In this document: one piece after another, positions 1-9,391 of the stretch | How positions within the stretch are numbered: the stretch's first letter is position 1 | Layout: each line of letters opens with the position of its first letter | NCBI GenBank assembly: GCA_016124665.1 | Contig: WGNH01000008.1 | Span: 1-64,000, forward strand | Origin: Alphaproteobacteria bacterium | GTDB taxonomy: Bacteria > Pseudomonadota > Alphaproteobacteria > Caulobacterales > Maricaulaceae | Direction of reading: 5' to 3' | DNA: 64,000 nucleotides | Program-made: the position numbers and the translations under genes | The notes under the pieces: generated by a model | What the model was told of the DNA's origin: nothing | Database searches by the model: none | Seen by the model: only the letters and a program-made list of their open reading frames with translations

Positions 1-207
1 GCGGCCGAAGCTGAAGAGCTGGTGATCCGCCAATACGGGTCCGGACTTGCGACTGTTTTTGAACTGCTGGACGCCCAGAGTCGTAGAATTGCCTCTGAAG
101 GCCAGTATATCAGCGCCCGCCGGGAGCGGGCCACCAATCGTATCGATATCTATCTCGCAATCGGCGGAAGCTTTGACGCTCCCGATCTGCGTGATCTGGA
201 GGGTTAG
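1..207 (+). CDS. Outer membrane efflux protein (TolC-like), C-terminal end only
   Basis: Reading frame 1 is open from the first base of the window to a TAG at 205-207, giving the last 68 residues of a protein that begins upstream. The visible part is helical, with the run GLATVFELLDAQSRRIA followed by a stretch ending in a short acidic tail. A glycine near a VxxLLDAQ-type helix is typical of the second repeat of TolC/OprM-type outer membrane factors, where the sequence usually reads xLLDAQ. The RND adaptor gene begins nine bases after the stop, so the fragment most likely supplies the outer-membrane channel of that pump. The family call rests on this motif and the context; the diagnostic N-terminal part is outside the window. 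Confidence 0.7.
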   Translation, partial: AAEAEELVIRQYGSGLATVFELLDAQSRRIASEGQYISARRERATNRIDIYLAIGGSFDAPDLRDLEG

Positions 208-216
208 GAAAGCGTC

Positions 217-1515
217 ATGACGAAATCTTTAGGCCGTTTGCTCCTGTTATTGCCGGTGTTTCTCATTGCGGCGTTTGTTCTTGCTCTTGTGGCGATGTTC
301 ATGTTCGCACCGCAGCCCGAACGGGCCAATTCAGAGCCCCGCCCGGTCGCCGTGTTTGCGGCCCCGGTTGAAAACACCAATGTCACCCTCACCGTGACCA
401 CGCAGGGCGAGGTCCGGCCGCTTGTCAGCATCAATCTGGTGCCACAGGTGTCGGGCCGCATCGTCTATGTGAACCCGAACTTCATCGAGGGTGGTTTTTT
501 CGAAGCCGGCGAAACGCTGATCCAGATTGACGAGGCGGATTACCGTCTCGCCGTGACCCGGGCCCAGGCGCAGGTGGCCCAGGCGCGTCAGGCGCTGGTG
601 CGGGAACAGGCCGAAGCCGATCTGGCAGCGAGCGAATGGGCAGAGCTGGGCGAGGGTGAAGCCTCGGCCCTGACGCTGCGTGAACCGCAACTGGCCCAGG
701 CGCGGGCCTCGCTGGCCGCTGCCGAAGCGCAGCTGCAGGAGGCACGTCTGGGGCTGGAGCGGACCCGGATTTCCGCGCCGTTTGACGGCCGCGTCCGTAC
801 AAAAAGCGCCGATCTGGGACAATTCGTGTCCCCGGGCACGCCGCTGGGCGAGGTCTTCGGGACTGACGCGGTCCAGGTCCGCCTGCCGCTGACCGACGAT
901 CAATTGTCGATGCTCAATATTCCGGTGGCGTTCCAGGCCACCGAGGCCAATCCGGGGCCTTTGGTCCGGATCTCGGCCGTGCTGGCCGGTCAACATCGCG
1001 AATGGCATGCCGAGCTGGTGCGCACTGACAGTTCCATCGATACGCAGACCCGTGTGCTGTACGCCATTGCCCAGATCAATGATCCCTACGGCGTCGCGGC
1101 GGAAGAGGGTGGCTCGCCACTGCCGGTCGGCCTGTTCGTTGATGCCGAAATCCAGGGCCGCGAAGTGACCAATGCTTATGTGTTGCCGCGGTCCGCCTTG
1201 CGCGGCTCGGACTCGGTCTATGTTGCCCAGGAGGGTGGCACGCTGGGTATCCGTAACGTGAGTGTGATTACGTCTGATCCGGACCGTCTGGTAATTTCCA
1301 GCGGCGTGACGGCGGATGATCTTGTGGTTACCAGCCCGATCCGGGCGGCCAGCGATGGCATGCGCATCCGGACCTTTGACCAGGCCGGCGAGCTGATCGC
1401 GGAGCGGTCTGCGGTCATCGAGAGCGGAAATGACGACGCAGATGAAGACGAAGATGCTGCCGAGCCCAATGGCGAAGGCGATGACACCGCACAGGTTGCG
1501 AGTGCAAATGACTAG
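217..1515 (+). CDS. RND efflux periplasmic adaptor (membrane fusion protein)
   Basis: This 432-residue adaptor would link an inner-membrane RND pump to the outer-membrane channel. It begins with one hydrophobic segment at about residues 7-32 and no lipobox. A biotinyl-lipoyl-like half follows (VPQVSGRIVYVNPNF, then GETLIQIDEADY), then an alanine/glutamine-rich coiled-coil hairpin at about residues 110-185, the second lipoyl half (RISAPFDGRVRTK), and beta-barrel and membrane-proximal domains. The last 35 residues are strongly acidic (NDDADEDEDAAEP) and look like a disordered tail. The ATG at 217 has an AGGAAAG ribosome site six bases upstream. It lies between the channel gene and the pump gene with short gaps, which indicates one operon. 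Substrate cannot be told from sequence. Confidence 0.93.
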   Translation: MTKSLGRLLLLLPVFLIAAFVLALVAMFMFAPQPERANSEPRPVAVFAAPVENTNVTLTVTTQGEVRPLVSINLVPQVSGRIVYVNPNFIEGGFFEAGETLIQIDEADYRLAVTRAQAQVAQARQALVREQAEADLAASEWAELGEGEASALTLREPQLAQARASLAAAEAQLQEARLGLERTRISAPFDGRVRTKSADLGQFVSPGTPLGEVFGTDAVQVRLPLTDDQLSMLNIPVAFQATEANPGPLVRISAVLAGQHREWHAELVRTDSSIDTQTRVLYAIAQINDPYGVAAEEGGSPLPVGLFVDAEIQGREVTNAYVLPRSALRGSDSVYVAQEGGTLGIRNVSVITSDPDRLVISSGVTADDLVVTSPIRAASDGMRIRTFDQAGELIAERSAVIESGNDDADEDEDAAEPNGEGDDTAQVASAND

Positions 1516-1539
1516 GCTGACGAGACCAGGGAGACGGTC

Positions 1540-4500
1540 ATGACGGACCCGAAACAGGATACTGAATTCAAGGGTATAATTGCCTGGTGGGCGAGTAATG
1601 GCGTCGCCGCCAACCTGCTCATGCTGGTCGCCATTGTGGGCGGTATTCTCGGCCTTGCGACCATGAACCGCGAGGTTTTCCCGACGGCGAGCTTTGCCGG
1701 TGCGACGGTTTCCATTGCCTGGCCGGGCGCGTCGCCGCAGGAGATGGAAGAGCAGATCGTGGTCCGGATCGAGGAGGCCGTCTCCTCGGTGGACGGCATC
1801 GAAAACATGACCTCGACGGCCCGCGAAGGCAGCGCCTTCATCAATATCGAGGGCTCTCGCTCGGTCGATATGCGCACCTTCATCAATGAGATCGAGCAAC
1901 AGGTCAATTCCGTCAACAATCTGCCGCCTTCGGCTTACCGGCCCATCGTCAATCAGTGGCGGAATGAGGACCAGGTTGTGGGCTTTGCGGTTCACGGCCA
2001 CGTCCCGCGCCGTGATCTGCAACGGATTGCGCGCGAAATCCGCGATGAAGTCTCGGCCGATGTTCCGGGCGTTTCACTGGTCCAGATCTGGGCCACGCTG
2101 AACGAGGAAGTCTCGATCGAGGTCAATGAAAATGATCTGCGCCGGTATAATCTGACCTTTGACGAAGTCGCCCGGGCGCTGCGCAGTTCCTCGCTGAATG
2201 CTTCGGCCGGACAGGTGCGGACGGATATCGGTGACGTTTCGCTGACCGCCCGTCAGCTGGGTGACAGCGCGGATGATTTTGAACGTATCGTGGTCCGGCA
2301 GACTTCGGATGGCGGCACGATCCGGATCAGCGATATAGCCAGTGTCACGGACGGCTTTGTCGATGCCAACCTTGTCGGCACCTATAATGGTGAACCGATG
2401 GCTCTGGTGGTGATCGTTTCAAGCCCGAATATGGATGTGGTCGAGGTCTCCGACGGGGTCCAGGCCTATATCGAGCGGCGCCAGGCGACCCTGCCGGAAG
2501 GCGTTTCCATGTCGCTGTGGTGGAATAATGCCGAAATGTATGAAGCACGGGTCGATACTGTCATGGGCAGTGCGACCTGGGGCATGCTGTTCGTGCTGAT
2601 CGCGCTGGTCCTGTTCCTGCGCCCCGTCGTGGCCCTCTGGGTGACGGTCGGAATCGGCGTGGCTTTCCTCGGCGCTTTCCTGGTTCTGCCGCTGCTGGGT
2701 GTGACGCTGAACATGCTGTCGCTCTTCGCCTTCCTGATCGTGATCGGGATCGTGGTCGATGACGCCATTATTGTCGGGGAGAATATCCATGACAGGGTGG
2801 AGCGAGGGGAGACCGGGCTGACCGCCGCGGTGGTCGGCACGCAGATGGTGATGAAGCCGGTGATCTTCGCCGTTATCACCACCATTCTGATGTTTGCGCC
2901 GTGGATGATGCTGTCCGGGCCGGAGGTTCAGTTTACCCGCCAGATCTCGCTGGTCGTGATCGCGGCCCTGACCTTCTCGCTGATCGAGTCTCTGTTCATC
3001 CTGCCGGCGCACCTGGCACATCTGAAGCCGGAGAAAATGGACGGCTTTTTCGGGCCGTTGCTGAAACTGCAGCGCGCCATTGCCGACACGATGGTCTGGT
3101 TTGCCCGTCATGTGTACCGCCATGCGGTCGTCTTTGCGGTCCAGCGGCGCTATTCGACACTGATCTTCTTCACCGGCCTGTTCATGGTGGCGATTGCCCT
3201 GCAGGCGACCAACCGGGTCGGCAGCGTGTTCATGCCGGAGATCGAGAACGAGACCATCCAGGCCAGCATCCAGCTCGCCGAGGGCACGCCCTGGTCGCGG
3301 ACCGAACAGGTGCGCCAGCAATTGGAGCGGGCCGAGGAGCTGACGCTGGAGCATTACCGCGAGGTCTATCCGGGCGAGGGCGACATGATCGAAAGCCGCT
3401 CGACACTGGCCACGGATGGCCGGGTGCGGGCGTGGATCACGCTGGCCGAACCGGAAGTCCGGCCCGGCGGCCTGACCACACGTGAAGTCGCCCAGCAATT
3501 GCGCGATTTCCTCGGTCCCATTCCGGACGCGGAAGAAGTGCGCCTCGACACGACGCTGAATAATGGCGGCAGCGGGTTGCGGTTCGCTATTTCCGGACAG
3601 GATCTGGACGAGTTGCGGCTGGCCGCAGACGAGCTCAAGGAACAATTGCGTTCCTATGACACGCTCTATGACGTGGTCGACAACATGCAGTCCTCGGCGG
3701 AAGAATTGCAGTTCACCCTGCGGCCGGATGCGCAAGCGCTCGGCATCACGCTGGCGGATGTCACCCGCCAGGTGCGCCAGGCCTTCTATGGCGAGGAAGT
3801 CGTGCGCCTGCCCCGCAATGGACAGGATGTACGCGTCATGCTGCGCCTGCCCGAGGAAGCCCGCCGCTCGCTGGATACGCTGCGTAATTTCCGCATTCGC
3901 ACAACGGATGGACGTGAAGTGCCGCTGTCGGCGGTGGCCGATGTCGAATTTGCTCCGGGCCTGAACCGGATCAACCGGCGCGACCGTATGCGGACCATTA
4001 CCGTGGCCGCCGAGCTGACGGATCCGACGGCGCGCGGTGAGGTCATGGACAGCATGAATGCCGACTTCTGGCCGGCATGGTCGGAACGCCACCCCAATGT
4101 CAGCCGCGAGGAATTCGGCCAGGCCGAGGGGGAAGCCGAATTCATGGCCGAGCTCGCCAACCTGGTGATCCTCGTGCTGGGCGGCATCTATATCCTGCTC
4201 GCCATCGCCTTCCGCTCCTATGCCCAGCCGGCGCTGATCATGATCGCCATCCCGTTTGCCTATGCCGGTGCCGTGTTCGGCCACTTGCTGTTCGGCATGC
4301 CGTTCGCATTGTTCTCCTTCTTCGGGGTCGGCGCCGCGGCAGGTGTGGTGATCAATGACAATCTGGTACTGGTCGATTTCGTGAACCGTCTGCGGGCGAA
4401 TGGCGTCGGGGCCTTCCAGGCACTGGTGGATGCCGGCGTGCAGCGTTTCCGGCCGATCATCCTGACCTCGGTAACCACCTTCCTCGGCATCCTGCCGATG

Positions 4501-4749
4501 ATGGCAGAGACCTCGACACAGGCACAATTCCTGAAGCCGATGGTTGTATCGCTGGGCTTTGCCGTGGTTTTCGCCCTGTTCCTGACTCTGCTGCTGGTCC
4601 CTGCGCTCTACGCCATCGGCGTCGATATCAAGCGCGGCGTGGTCGGCATGTGGACCGGTCAGAAACTGCCGGGGATCGGGTCGACCTATCACGAGACCGA
4701 AGGCGGCAAGCCGGAGACCGATGTCGGTTCCATCCAGCCTGCCGAATGA
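1540..4749 (+). CDS. RND efflux transporter permease subunit
   Basis: A 1069-residue inner-membrane proton-driven pump of the AcrB/HAE-1 superfamily, with an N-terminal helix at about residues 24-42, two large periplasmic loops, and two groups of helices near 340-550 and 870-1040. Two adjacent aspartates at residues 407-408 (GIVVDDAIIVGEN) match the AcrB proton-relay pair. At the TM10 position where AcrB has the relay lysine, this protein has N939-D940 (GVVINDNLVLVDF), a variant found in a separate RND subfamily, so its proton path may differ from the AcrB textbook case. It starts 24 bases after the adaptor gene. Full length is normal for the family. The exported compound is unknown. Confidence 0.95.
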   Translation: MTDPKQDTEFKGIIAWWASNGVAANLLMLVAIVGGILGLATMNREVFPTASFAGATVSIAWPGASPQEMEEQIVVRIEEAVSSVDGIENMTSTAREGSAFINIEGSRSVDMRTFINEIEQQVNSVNNLPPSAYRPIVNQWRNEDQVVGFAVHGHVPRRDLQRIAREIRDEVSADVPGVSLVQIWATLNEEVSIEVNENDLRRYNLTFDEVARALRSSSLNASAGQVRTDIGDVSLTARQLGDSADDFERIVVRQTSDGGTIRISDIASVTDGFVDANLVGTYNGEPMALVVIVSSPNMDVVEVSDGVQAYIERRQATLPEGVSMSLWWNNAEMYEARVDTVMGSATWGMLFVLIALVLFLRPVVALWVTVGIGVAFLGAFLVLPLLGVTLNMLSLFAFLIVIGIVVDDAIIVGENIHDRVERGETGLTAAVVGTQMVMKPVIFAVITTILMFAPWMMLSGPEVQFTRQISLVVIAALTFSLIESLFILPAHLAHLKPEKMDGFFGPLLKLQRAIADTMVWFARHVYRHAVVFAVQRRYSTLIFFTGLFMVAIALQATNRVGSVFMPEIENETIQASIQLAEGTPWSRTEQVRQQLERAEELTLEHYREVYPGEGDMIESRSTLATDGRVRAWITLAEPEVRPGGLTTREVAQQLRDFLGPIPDAEEVRLDTTLNNGGSGLRFAISGQDLDELRLAADELKEQLRSYDTLYDVVDNMQSSAEELQFTLRPDAQALGITLADVTRQVRQAFYGEEVVRLPRNGQDVRVMLRLPEEARRSLDTLRNFRIRTTDGREVPLSAVADVEFAPGLNRINRRDRMRTITVAAELTDPTARGEVMDSMNADFWPAWSERHPNVSREEFGQAEGEAEFMAELANLVILVLGGIYILLAIAFRSYAQPALIMIAIPFAYAGAVFGHLLFGMPFALFSFFGVGAAAGVVINDNLVLVDFVNRLRANGVGAFQALVDAGVQRFRPIILTSVTTFLGILPMMAETSTQAQFLKPMVVSLGFAVVFALFLTLLLVPALYAIGVDIKRGVVGMWTGQKLPGIGSTYHETEGGKPETDVGSIQPAE

Positions 4750-4756
4750 TGCATCC

Positions 4757-4793
4757 GGCGCTGGCCGCTCCGCATTGCGGATTGGTCAGCGCC
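4757..4793 (+). terminator. Strong hairpin after the RND operon, without a T-run
   Basis: GGCGCTGGCC at 4757-4766 pairs with GGTCAGCGCC at 4784-4793 (one G-T pair), and an inner TCCGC/GCGGA stem closes on ATT. It lies seven bases after the pump stop codon. No T tract follows, so it may be a Rho-assisted end, an RNA-stabilising structure, or a leader element of the M13 gene that starts at 4865. Confidence 0.45.
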
Positions 4794-4864
4794 GCATACA
4801 TCGCCTAAGATGACTGCAATCACCATCCGCCGGTGGGGAACCGGCTTCAGAAGGGACATTGAAA

Positions 4865-6958
4865 ATGAAGAAACTGCTATTGGGCAGCGCCTGCCTGGCC
4901 CTGCTGGCCGCGTGCAGCGAGCCGCAAACGCCTGACACCACGATCGTTGAACAGACCGATGGCACATCGGCCGAAAGCCATGAGACCGTTACCGCCTCTG
5001 CCGAAATCGGCGAGTGGGGCTTTGATCTCGACGGTATGGATACCAGTGTCGACCCCGGGAATGATTTCTTCCGCTACGCCAATGGCGAATGGCTGGATAC
5101 GACCGAAATCCCGGCCGACCTTTCCAATTACGGCATGTTCACCGAACTGGCGCTGGAAGCCGAACAGCAGGTCCAGGACATCATTCTCGAGCTGGCCGAA
5201 ACCGGCGGTGAAGCCGGCTCGATCGAACAGCAGGTCGGCGACCTCTATGCCAGCTGGATGAATACCGACGCACTGGATGCCCGCGGCCTTGAAGCGGTCG
5301 AACCGTTGATGGCGGAGATCGCTGCGGCTGAAACCCATGAGGATTTTGCGGCGCTGTTCGCGACCCTGGATCATCAGGCCCTGTACGGGGTCGGCATTAT
5401 TCCCGATCCGGCGGATACGACCCGTTACACGGTTTTTGTCGGCCAGGGCGGGCTGGGCATGCCCGACCGCGATTTCTACCTGAATGAAGGCGAGCGCTAT
5501 GACGAGTACCGCGCCGCCTATCAGGCCTATATCACGCAAATTTTCGATCTGGCGGGCATTGAAGGCGGGGCTGAAAAGGCCGAGGCCATTCTGGCCCTGG
5601 AAACCCGTATCGCCGAAGTCCACTGGACACAGGAGCAAAGCCGGAACATCCAGGCCATCTACAATCCGATGCCGCTGGATCAGCTTGCCACGCTGGCCCC
5701 GCAATTCAATTTCGAAGCCGGCATGGCCGCGCTGGAGATTGACGGTGTGGAATCCTATCTGGTGGCCCAACCCAGTGCGATCGAAAGCACAGCGACCATC
5801 TTTGCCGAGACGCCGGTCGACCTGATGCGTGATTACATGACCTTCCATCTGCTGAATTCGAACACCAATGCGCTGCCACTGGCGTTTGATGCTGCGAGCT
5901 TTGAATTCTTCGGACGGACTCTTAACGGAACCGAAGAGCAGCGCCCGCGCGACCGCCGCGGCGTGAATCTGGTGGGCGGCTCCATGGGTGAAGCCGTGGG
6001 CCAGGTCTATGTCGACCGTCATTTCCCGCCAGACTCCAAGGACCAGATGGAAGACCTGGTGGCCAATCTGACGGCGGCGTTTGCCGAGCGCCTGGAAAAC
6101 CTGTCCTGGATGGATGATGAAACCCGCGAGCAGGCCCTGCTCAAGCTCTCCACCTTTGAACCGCGTATCGGTTATCCGGATGAGTGGACAGATTATTCGA
6201 CGCTGGTCATCGATACCGACGACCTGTTCGGGAATCTCCAGCGCATCAGTGAGTTCAACTGGAACCAGCAGGTCGAGGACCTCGCCGGGCCAGTGGACCG
6301 TGGTCAGTGGCCCTACCCGCCGCAAACCGTGAATGCGTCCTACAATCCGCTGATGAACCAGATCACTTTCCCGGCCGGTATTCTGCAACCGCCCTTCTTT
6401 GATCCCAATGCCGACCCGGCGATCAATTACGGTGCCATCGGCGCAGTCATCGGGCATGAAATCGGTCATGGTTTCGATGATCAGGGCCGCGAGTTCGACG
6501 AGGCCGGGCGGATCCGCAACTGGTGGACGGAAGAAACCAATACCGCCTTCACGGAACGGGCAGAGCGCCTCGGCGCCCAGTATGACGGCTATTCGCCGAT
6601 CGAGGGCGAGTTCGTGAATGGCACCTTCACCATGGGCGAGAATATCGGCGATCTGGGCGGCGTTCAGATGGCCTATTCCGCCTATCACCGCTATCTCGAC
6701 TCCTGCTGTGGCGGGGAAGCGCCGGTGATTGACGGCCTGACCGGCGATCAGCGCTTCTTCCTGGCCTGGGCCCAGGTCTGGCGCCGCCTCTATCGCGAGG
6801 ACAATCTGCGTCAGCGCCTGGTCACAGATCCGCACAGCCCGTCGCAATACCGCACCAATGGTGTCGTCCGCAATCTGGACGCCTGGTATGCGGCGTTCGA
6901 GGTGACGGAAGAGGACGCCCTCTACCTGCCGCCGGAAGAGCGCGTGCGCATCTGGTAG
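4865..6958 (+). CDS. M13 family zinc metallopeptidase lipoprotein (neprilysin/PepO type)
   Basis: A 697-residue endopeptidase, probably acting in the periplasm or on the cell surface. The N-terminus is a lipoprotein signal (MKKLLLGSACLALLAAC, lipobox LAAC). The zinc site HEIGH is at residues 531-535, the third ligand glutamate is E592 in ENIGDLGG, and the substrate-side motif reads VNASYN where most members have NAYY. The protein ends in tryptophan, as M13 enzymes do. ATG 4865 is preferred over a TTG at 4859 because AAGGGA at 4851-4856 is eight bases before the ATG but only two before the TTG. The gene is followed by a close paralogue, so the pair arose by tandem duplication. Confidence 0.94.
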   Translation: MKKLLLGSACLALLAACSEPQTPDTTIVEQTDGTSAESHETVTASAEIGEWGFDLDGMDTSVDPGNDFFRYANGEWLDTTEIPADLSNYGMFTELALEAEQQVQDIILELAETGGEAGSIEQQVGDLYASWMNTDALDARGLEAVEPLMAEIAAAETHEDFAALFATLDHQALYGVGIIPDPADTTRYTVFVGQGGLGMPDRDFYLNEGERYDEYRAAYQAYITQIFDLAGIEGGAEKAEAILALETRIAEVHWTQEQSRNIQAIYNPMPLDQLATLAPQFNFEAGMAALEIDGVESYLVAQPSAIESTATIFAETPVDLMRDYMTFHLLNSNTNALPLAFDAASFEFFGRTLNGTEEQRPRDRRGVNLVGGSMGEAVGQVYVDRHFPPDSKDQMEDLVANLTAAFAERLENLSWMDDETREQALLKLSTFEPRIGYPDEWTDYSTLVIDTDDLFGNLQRISEFNWNQQVEDLAGPVDRGQWPYPPQTVNASYNPLMNQITFPAGILQPPFFDPNADPAINYGAIGAVIGHEIGHGFDDQGREFDEAGRIRNWWTEETNTAFTERAERLGAQYDGYSPIEGEFVNGTFTMGENIGDLGGVQMAYSAYHRYLDSCCGGEAPVIDGLTGDQRFFLAWAQVWRRLYREDNLRQRLVTDPHSPSQYRTNGVVRNLDAWYAAFEVTEEDALYLPPEERVRIW

Positions 6959-6980
6959 TCACGCCTGTTGCATTAGCGGA

Positions 6981-7018
6981 ATGGCCGGTCCCCCGTGGGG
7001 CCGGTCATTTCCATTTTT
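6981..7018 (+). terminator. Probable intrinsic terminator after the first M13 gene
   Basis: ATGGCCGG-T-CCCC at 6981-6993 pairs with GGGGCCGGTCAT at 6997-7008, with one bulged T and one G-T pair. It is followed by TTTCCATTTTT. It separates the first M13 gene from the second, which therefore probably has its own promoter. Confidence 0.6.
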
Positions 7019-7122
7019 GGCCCCTTGCGCGGACTGACATTCAAATATGACAGGATTGTCAGTTGAGCTTGCCCGGAACTGCGTTAGGTATCTCCATTGA
7101 TTTTATCTTGGGGAGCTTGAAC

Positions 7123-9243
7123 GTGATCAGGAAATTATTGCTGGCCTCCAGCGCCTTTGCCCTCGTCGTGGCGTGCAGCCCGGCTGATGTGTCTGACGAG
7201 TCCGCGCCGGACAGCGTTGAAGACGCTGAAGAAATGCCTTCGGAAACCTCCGGGGCCGACAGTGCCGGCGGTGACATGGCCTCTGGCGAGGCCGTGCTCG
7301 GCGAGTGGGGAGTGGAAACCCAACACATTTCCGAAACCGTTGATCCGGGTGATGATTTCTTCCGCTATGTGAATGAAGGCTGGCTGGACACGGCCGAATA
7401 CCCGCCGGGCTTTTCCAGCCTGAACGGCTTTACCGAGCTCTTCCTGCAAACCGAAGAGCGGGTCGAGGGCATTATCCACGCGGCCGCGGCGATGGATGCC
7501 GAGCCGGGGACGCCGGAATACCAGATCGGTACGCTCTACAACGATTATCTGGATACGGACCGGATCGAGGAATTGGGCCTGACACCGTTGCAGGCGGATA
7601 TTGATGCAATTCTGGCGTCCGAGACGCATGAGGAGATCGCCCGCTGGTTCGGCCTGCCTTCGCAAATGTCGATGTTCACCATGGGCGTGACCATCGATCC
7701 GGGCGATCCGTCGCGCTATGTGATCTCGACCGGACAGGCCGGGCTGGGCTTGCCCAACCGCGATTACTATCTGCGCGATGACGAGCCCTTCCCGGGCCAT
7801 CGCGAGGCCTATGTCGACTATATGACCGGACTGTTTGAGCGTTCCGGCATCGAGAATGGCCGCGAACGTGCCGAAGCCATTCTGGCGCTGGAAACCGCGA
7901 TTGCCGACATTCACTGGACCCGGGCCCAGGCTCGCGACCGGATTGCCAACTACAATCTGATGACGGTGGACGAGCTGACCGAGTTCGCCCCGGGTTTTGA
8001 CTGGCGCACCTTCCTTGAAGCGGAGGACGTGGCGGATCAGGAAGAAATCATCGTCAATACCGACACGGCGGTGCAGGGGCTGGCACAGCTCTTTGCCGAA
8101 ACGCCGGTCGAGACGCTGCGTTCCTATCTGGCCTTCCATTTCATCGACAATCACACGGCCATGCTGCCGGCGGCCTTCGATGATGCATCCTTCGATTTCT
8201 ATGCCCGCCGCCTGAACGGCACCGAAGAACAGCGCCCGCGCGAATTGCGTGCCGTGCAGTTCGTGAACGGCCAGCTCGGAGAGCTGATCGGCCAGGTCTA
8301 TGTCGAGCAGTATTTCCCGCCGGACTATCGTGACCAGATGAGCGAGCTGGTGGAATATCTCCGCCGGGCCTTTGCCGACCGGCTGGAAACGCTGGAATGG
8401 ATGGATGACGAGACCCGCGCAGAGGCTTTCGACAAGCTGGAAGCCTTCATTCCGAAAATCGGCTATCCGACACAATGGCGGGATTATTCCAGCATCGGTC
8501 TTGAACCGGGTCAGCTGATCGCCAATGCCAATGCGGTGCGCGATTGGGGCCGGGCGGATTCACGGTCCCGCCTTGGCGGGCCGATCCGGAGCTGGGAATG
8601 GTTCATGAGCCCGCAGACGGTGAATGCCTATTATTCCTCGCAACGCAACGAGATCGTCTTCCCGGCGGCCATTCTGCAACCGCCCTTCTTCGATCCCTTC
8701 GCCGACATGGCCGTGAATTTCGGAGCTATTGGCGGCGTCATCGGCCATGAAATGGGCCATGGATTTGATGATCAGGGCAGCCGGTCCGATGGCACCGGCC
8801 TGCAACGCAACTGGTGGACCGAGTTTGCCCGCAACGAGTTCGAAAGCCGGACGGCTGTTCTGGAAGCCCAGTATAACGGCTTCTCACCGGTCGAAGGCCT
8901 GAACGTCAATGGGGCCCAGACCATGGGCGAGAACATTGGCGATCTGGGCGGTCTGTCCATCGCGCTCCATGCCTACCGCATGTATCTCGAGGATCATGGC
9001 GGCGGCGAGGAGATTGGCGGATTCACGCCGGAGCAGCGCTTCTTCATGGCCTGGGCCCAGGTCTGGCGCGGAATCCGCACGGATGATTCCATGCGGAACC
9101 GCGTGCTAACCGGTGTTCACAGCCCGAACCAGTACCGCACAAACGGGGTCGTCCGGAATATGGATGCCTGGTATGAGGCGTTCAACGTCACCGAGGATGA
9201 TGATCTCTACCTTCCGCCGGAAGAACGCGTGAGCATCTGGTAG
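7123..9243 (+). CDS. M13 family zinc metallopeptidase lipoprotein, second copy
   Basis: A 706-residue paralogue of the preceding gene with the same architecture: lipoprotein signal with lipobox VVAC, an acidic linker of about 45 residues (EDAEEMPSETSG), the DDFFRYVNEGWL region, zinc motif HEMGH at residues 542-546, ligand E603 in ENIGDLGG, substrate motif NAYY, and a terminal tryptophan. The GTG at 7123 is the likely start: GGGGAG at 7110-7115 lies seven bases before it and it begins the signal peptide directly. An upstream in-frame TTG at 7063 would add 20 residues in front of the signal and is unlikely. The two enzymes keep all catalytic residues but differ in linker and surface segments, so they may cleave different peptides. 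Confidence 0.94.
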   Translation: MIRKLLLASSAFALVVACSPADVSDESAPDSVEDAEEMPSETSGADSAGGDMASGEAVLGEWGVETQHISETVDPGDDFFRYVNEGWLDTAEYPPGFSSLNGFTELFLQTEERVEGIIHAAAAMDAEPGTPEYQIGTLYNDYLDTDRIEELGLTPLQADIDAILASETHEEIARWFGLPSQMSMFTMGVTIDPGDPSRYVISTGQAGLGLPNRDYYLRDDEPFPGHREAYVDYMTGLFERSGIENGRERAEAILALETAIADIHWTRAQARDRIANYNLMTVDELTEFAPGFDWRTFLEAEDVADQEEIIVNTDTAVQGLAQLFAETPVETLRSYLAFHFIDNHTAMLPAAFDDASFDFYARRLNGTEEQRPRELRAVQFVNGQLGELIGQVYVEQYFPPDYRDQMSELVEYLRRAFADRLETLEWMDDETRAEAFDKLEAFIPKIGYPTQWRDYSSIGLEPGQLIANANAVRDWGRADSRSRLGGPIRSWEWFMSPQTVNAYYSSQRNEIVFPAAILQPPFFDPFADMAVNFGAIGGVIGHEMGHGFDDQGSRSDGTGLQRNWWTEFARNEFESRTAVLEAQYNGFSPVEGLNVNGAQTMGENIGDLGGLSIALHAYRMYLEDHGGGEEIGGFTPEQRFFMAWAQVWRGIRTDDSMRNRVLTGVHSPNQYRTNGVVRNMDAWYEAFNVTEDDDLYLPPEERVSIW

Positions 9244-9266
9244 TCCAGTCCCGGCTATCCATCAGG

Positions 9267-9298
9267 AAAGGCCCGGCCCAAGCGCCGGGCCTTTTTTT
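9267..9298 (+). terminator. Intrinsic terminator after the second M13 gene
   Basis: A perfect 11-bp stem, AAAGGCCCGGC (9267-9277) with GCCGGGCCTTT (9284-9294), has a six-base loop and is followed directly by a run of seven T (9292-9298). This is a textbook Rho-independent terminator closing the M13 unit. Confidence 0.93.
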
Positions 9299-9391
9299 GA
9301 TCACGCAATCGTTACGTTTCAAACACCGTATTCACTGCCCGTGCCGGAAATTTCCTGCTGTGATGGGATTTTCAAATCCGGGGAGGTTACA

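Noticed and set aside
331-2022. Long open frame antisense to the RND adaptor and pump
   Set aside because: It lacks family features and spans two genes with strong motifs; GC-rich DNA gives such antisense frames by chance.
2419-4692. Long antisense open frame inside the RND pump gene
   Set aside because: Its residue make-up (His/Arg/Gln-rich) follows from the opposite strand of a membrane protein gene and shows no domain.
4877-6847. Long antisense frame within the first M13 gene
   Set aside because: No signal, motif or ribosome site; the sense strand has a complete zinc peptidase.
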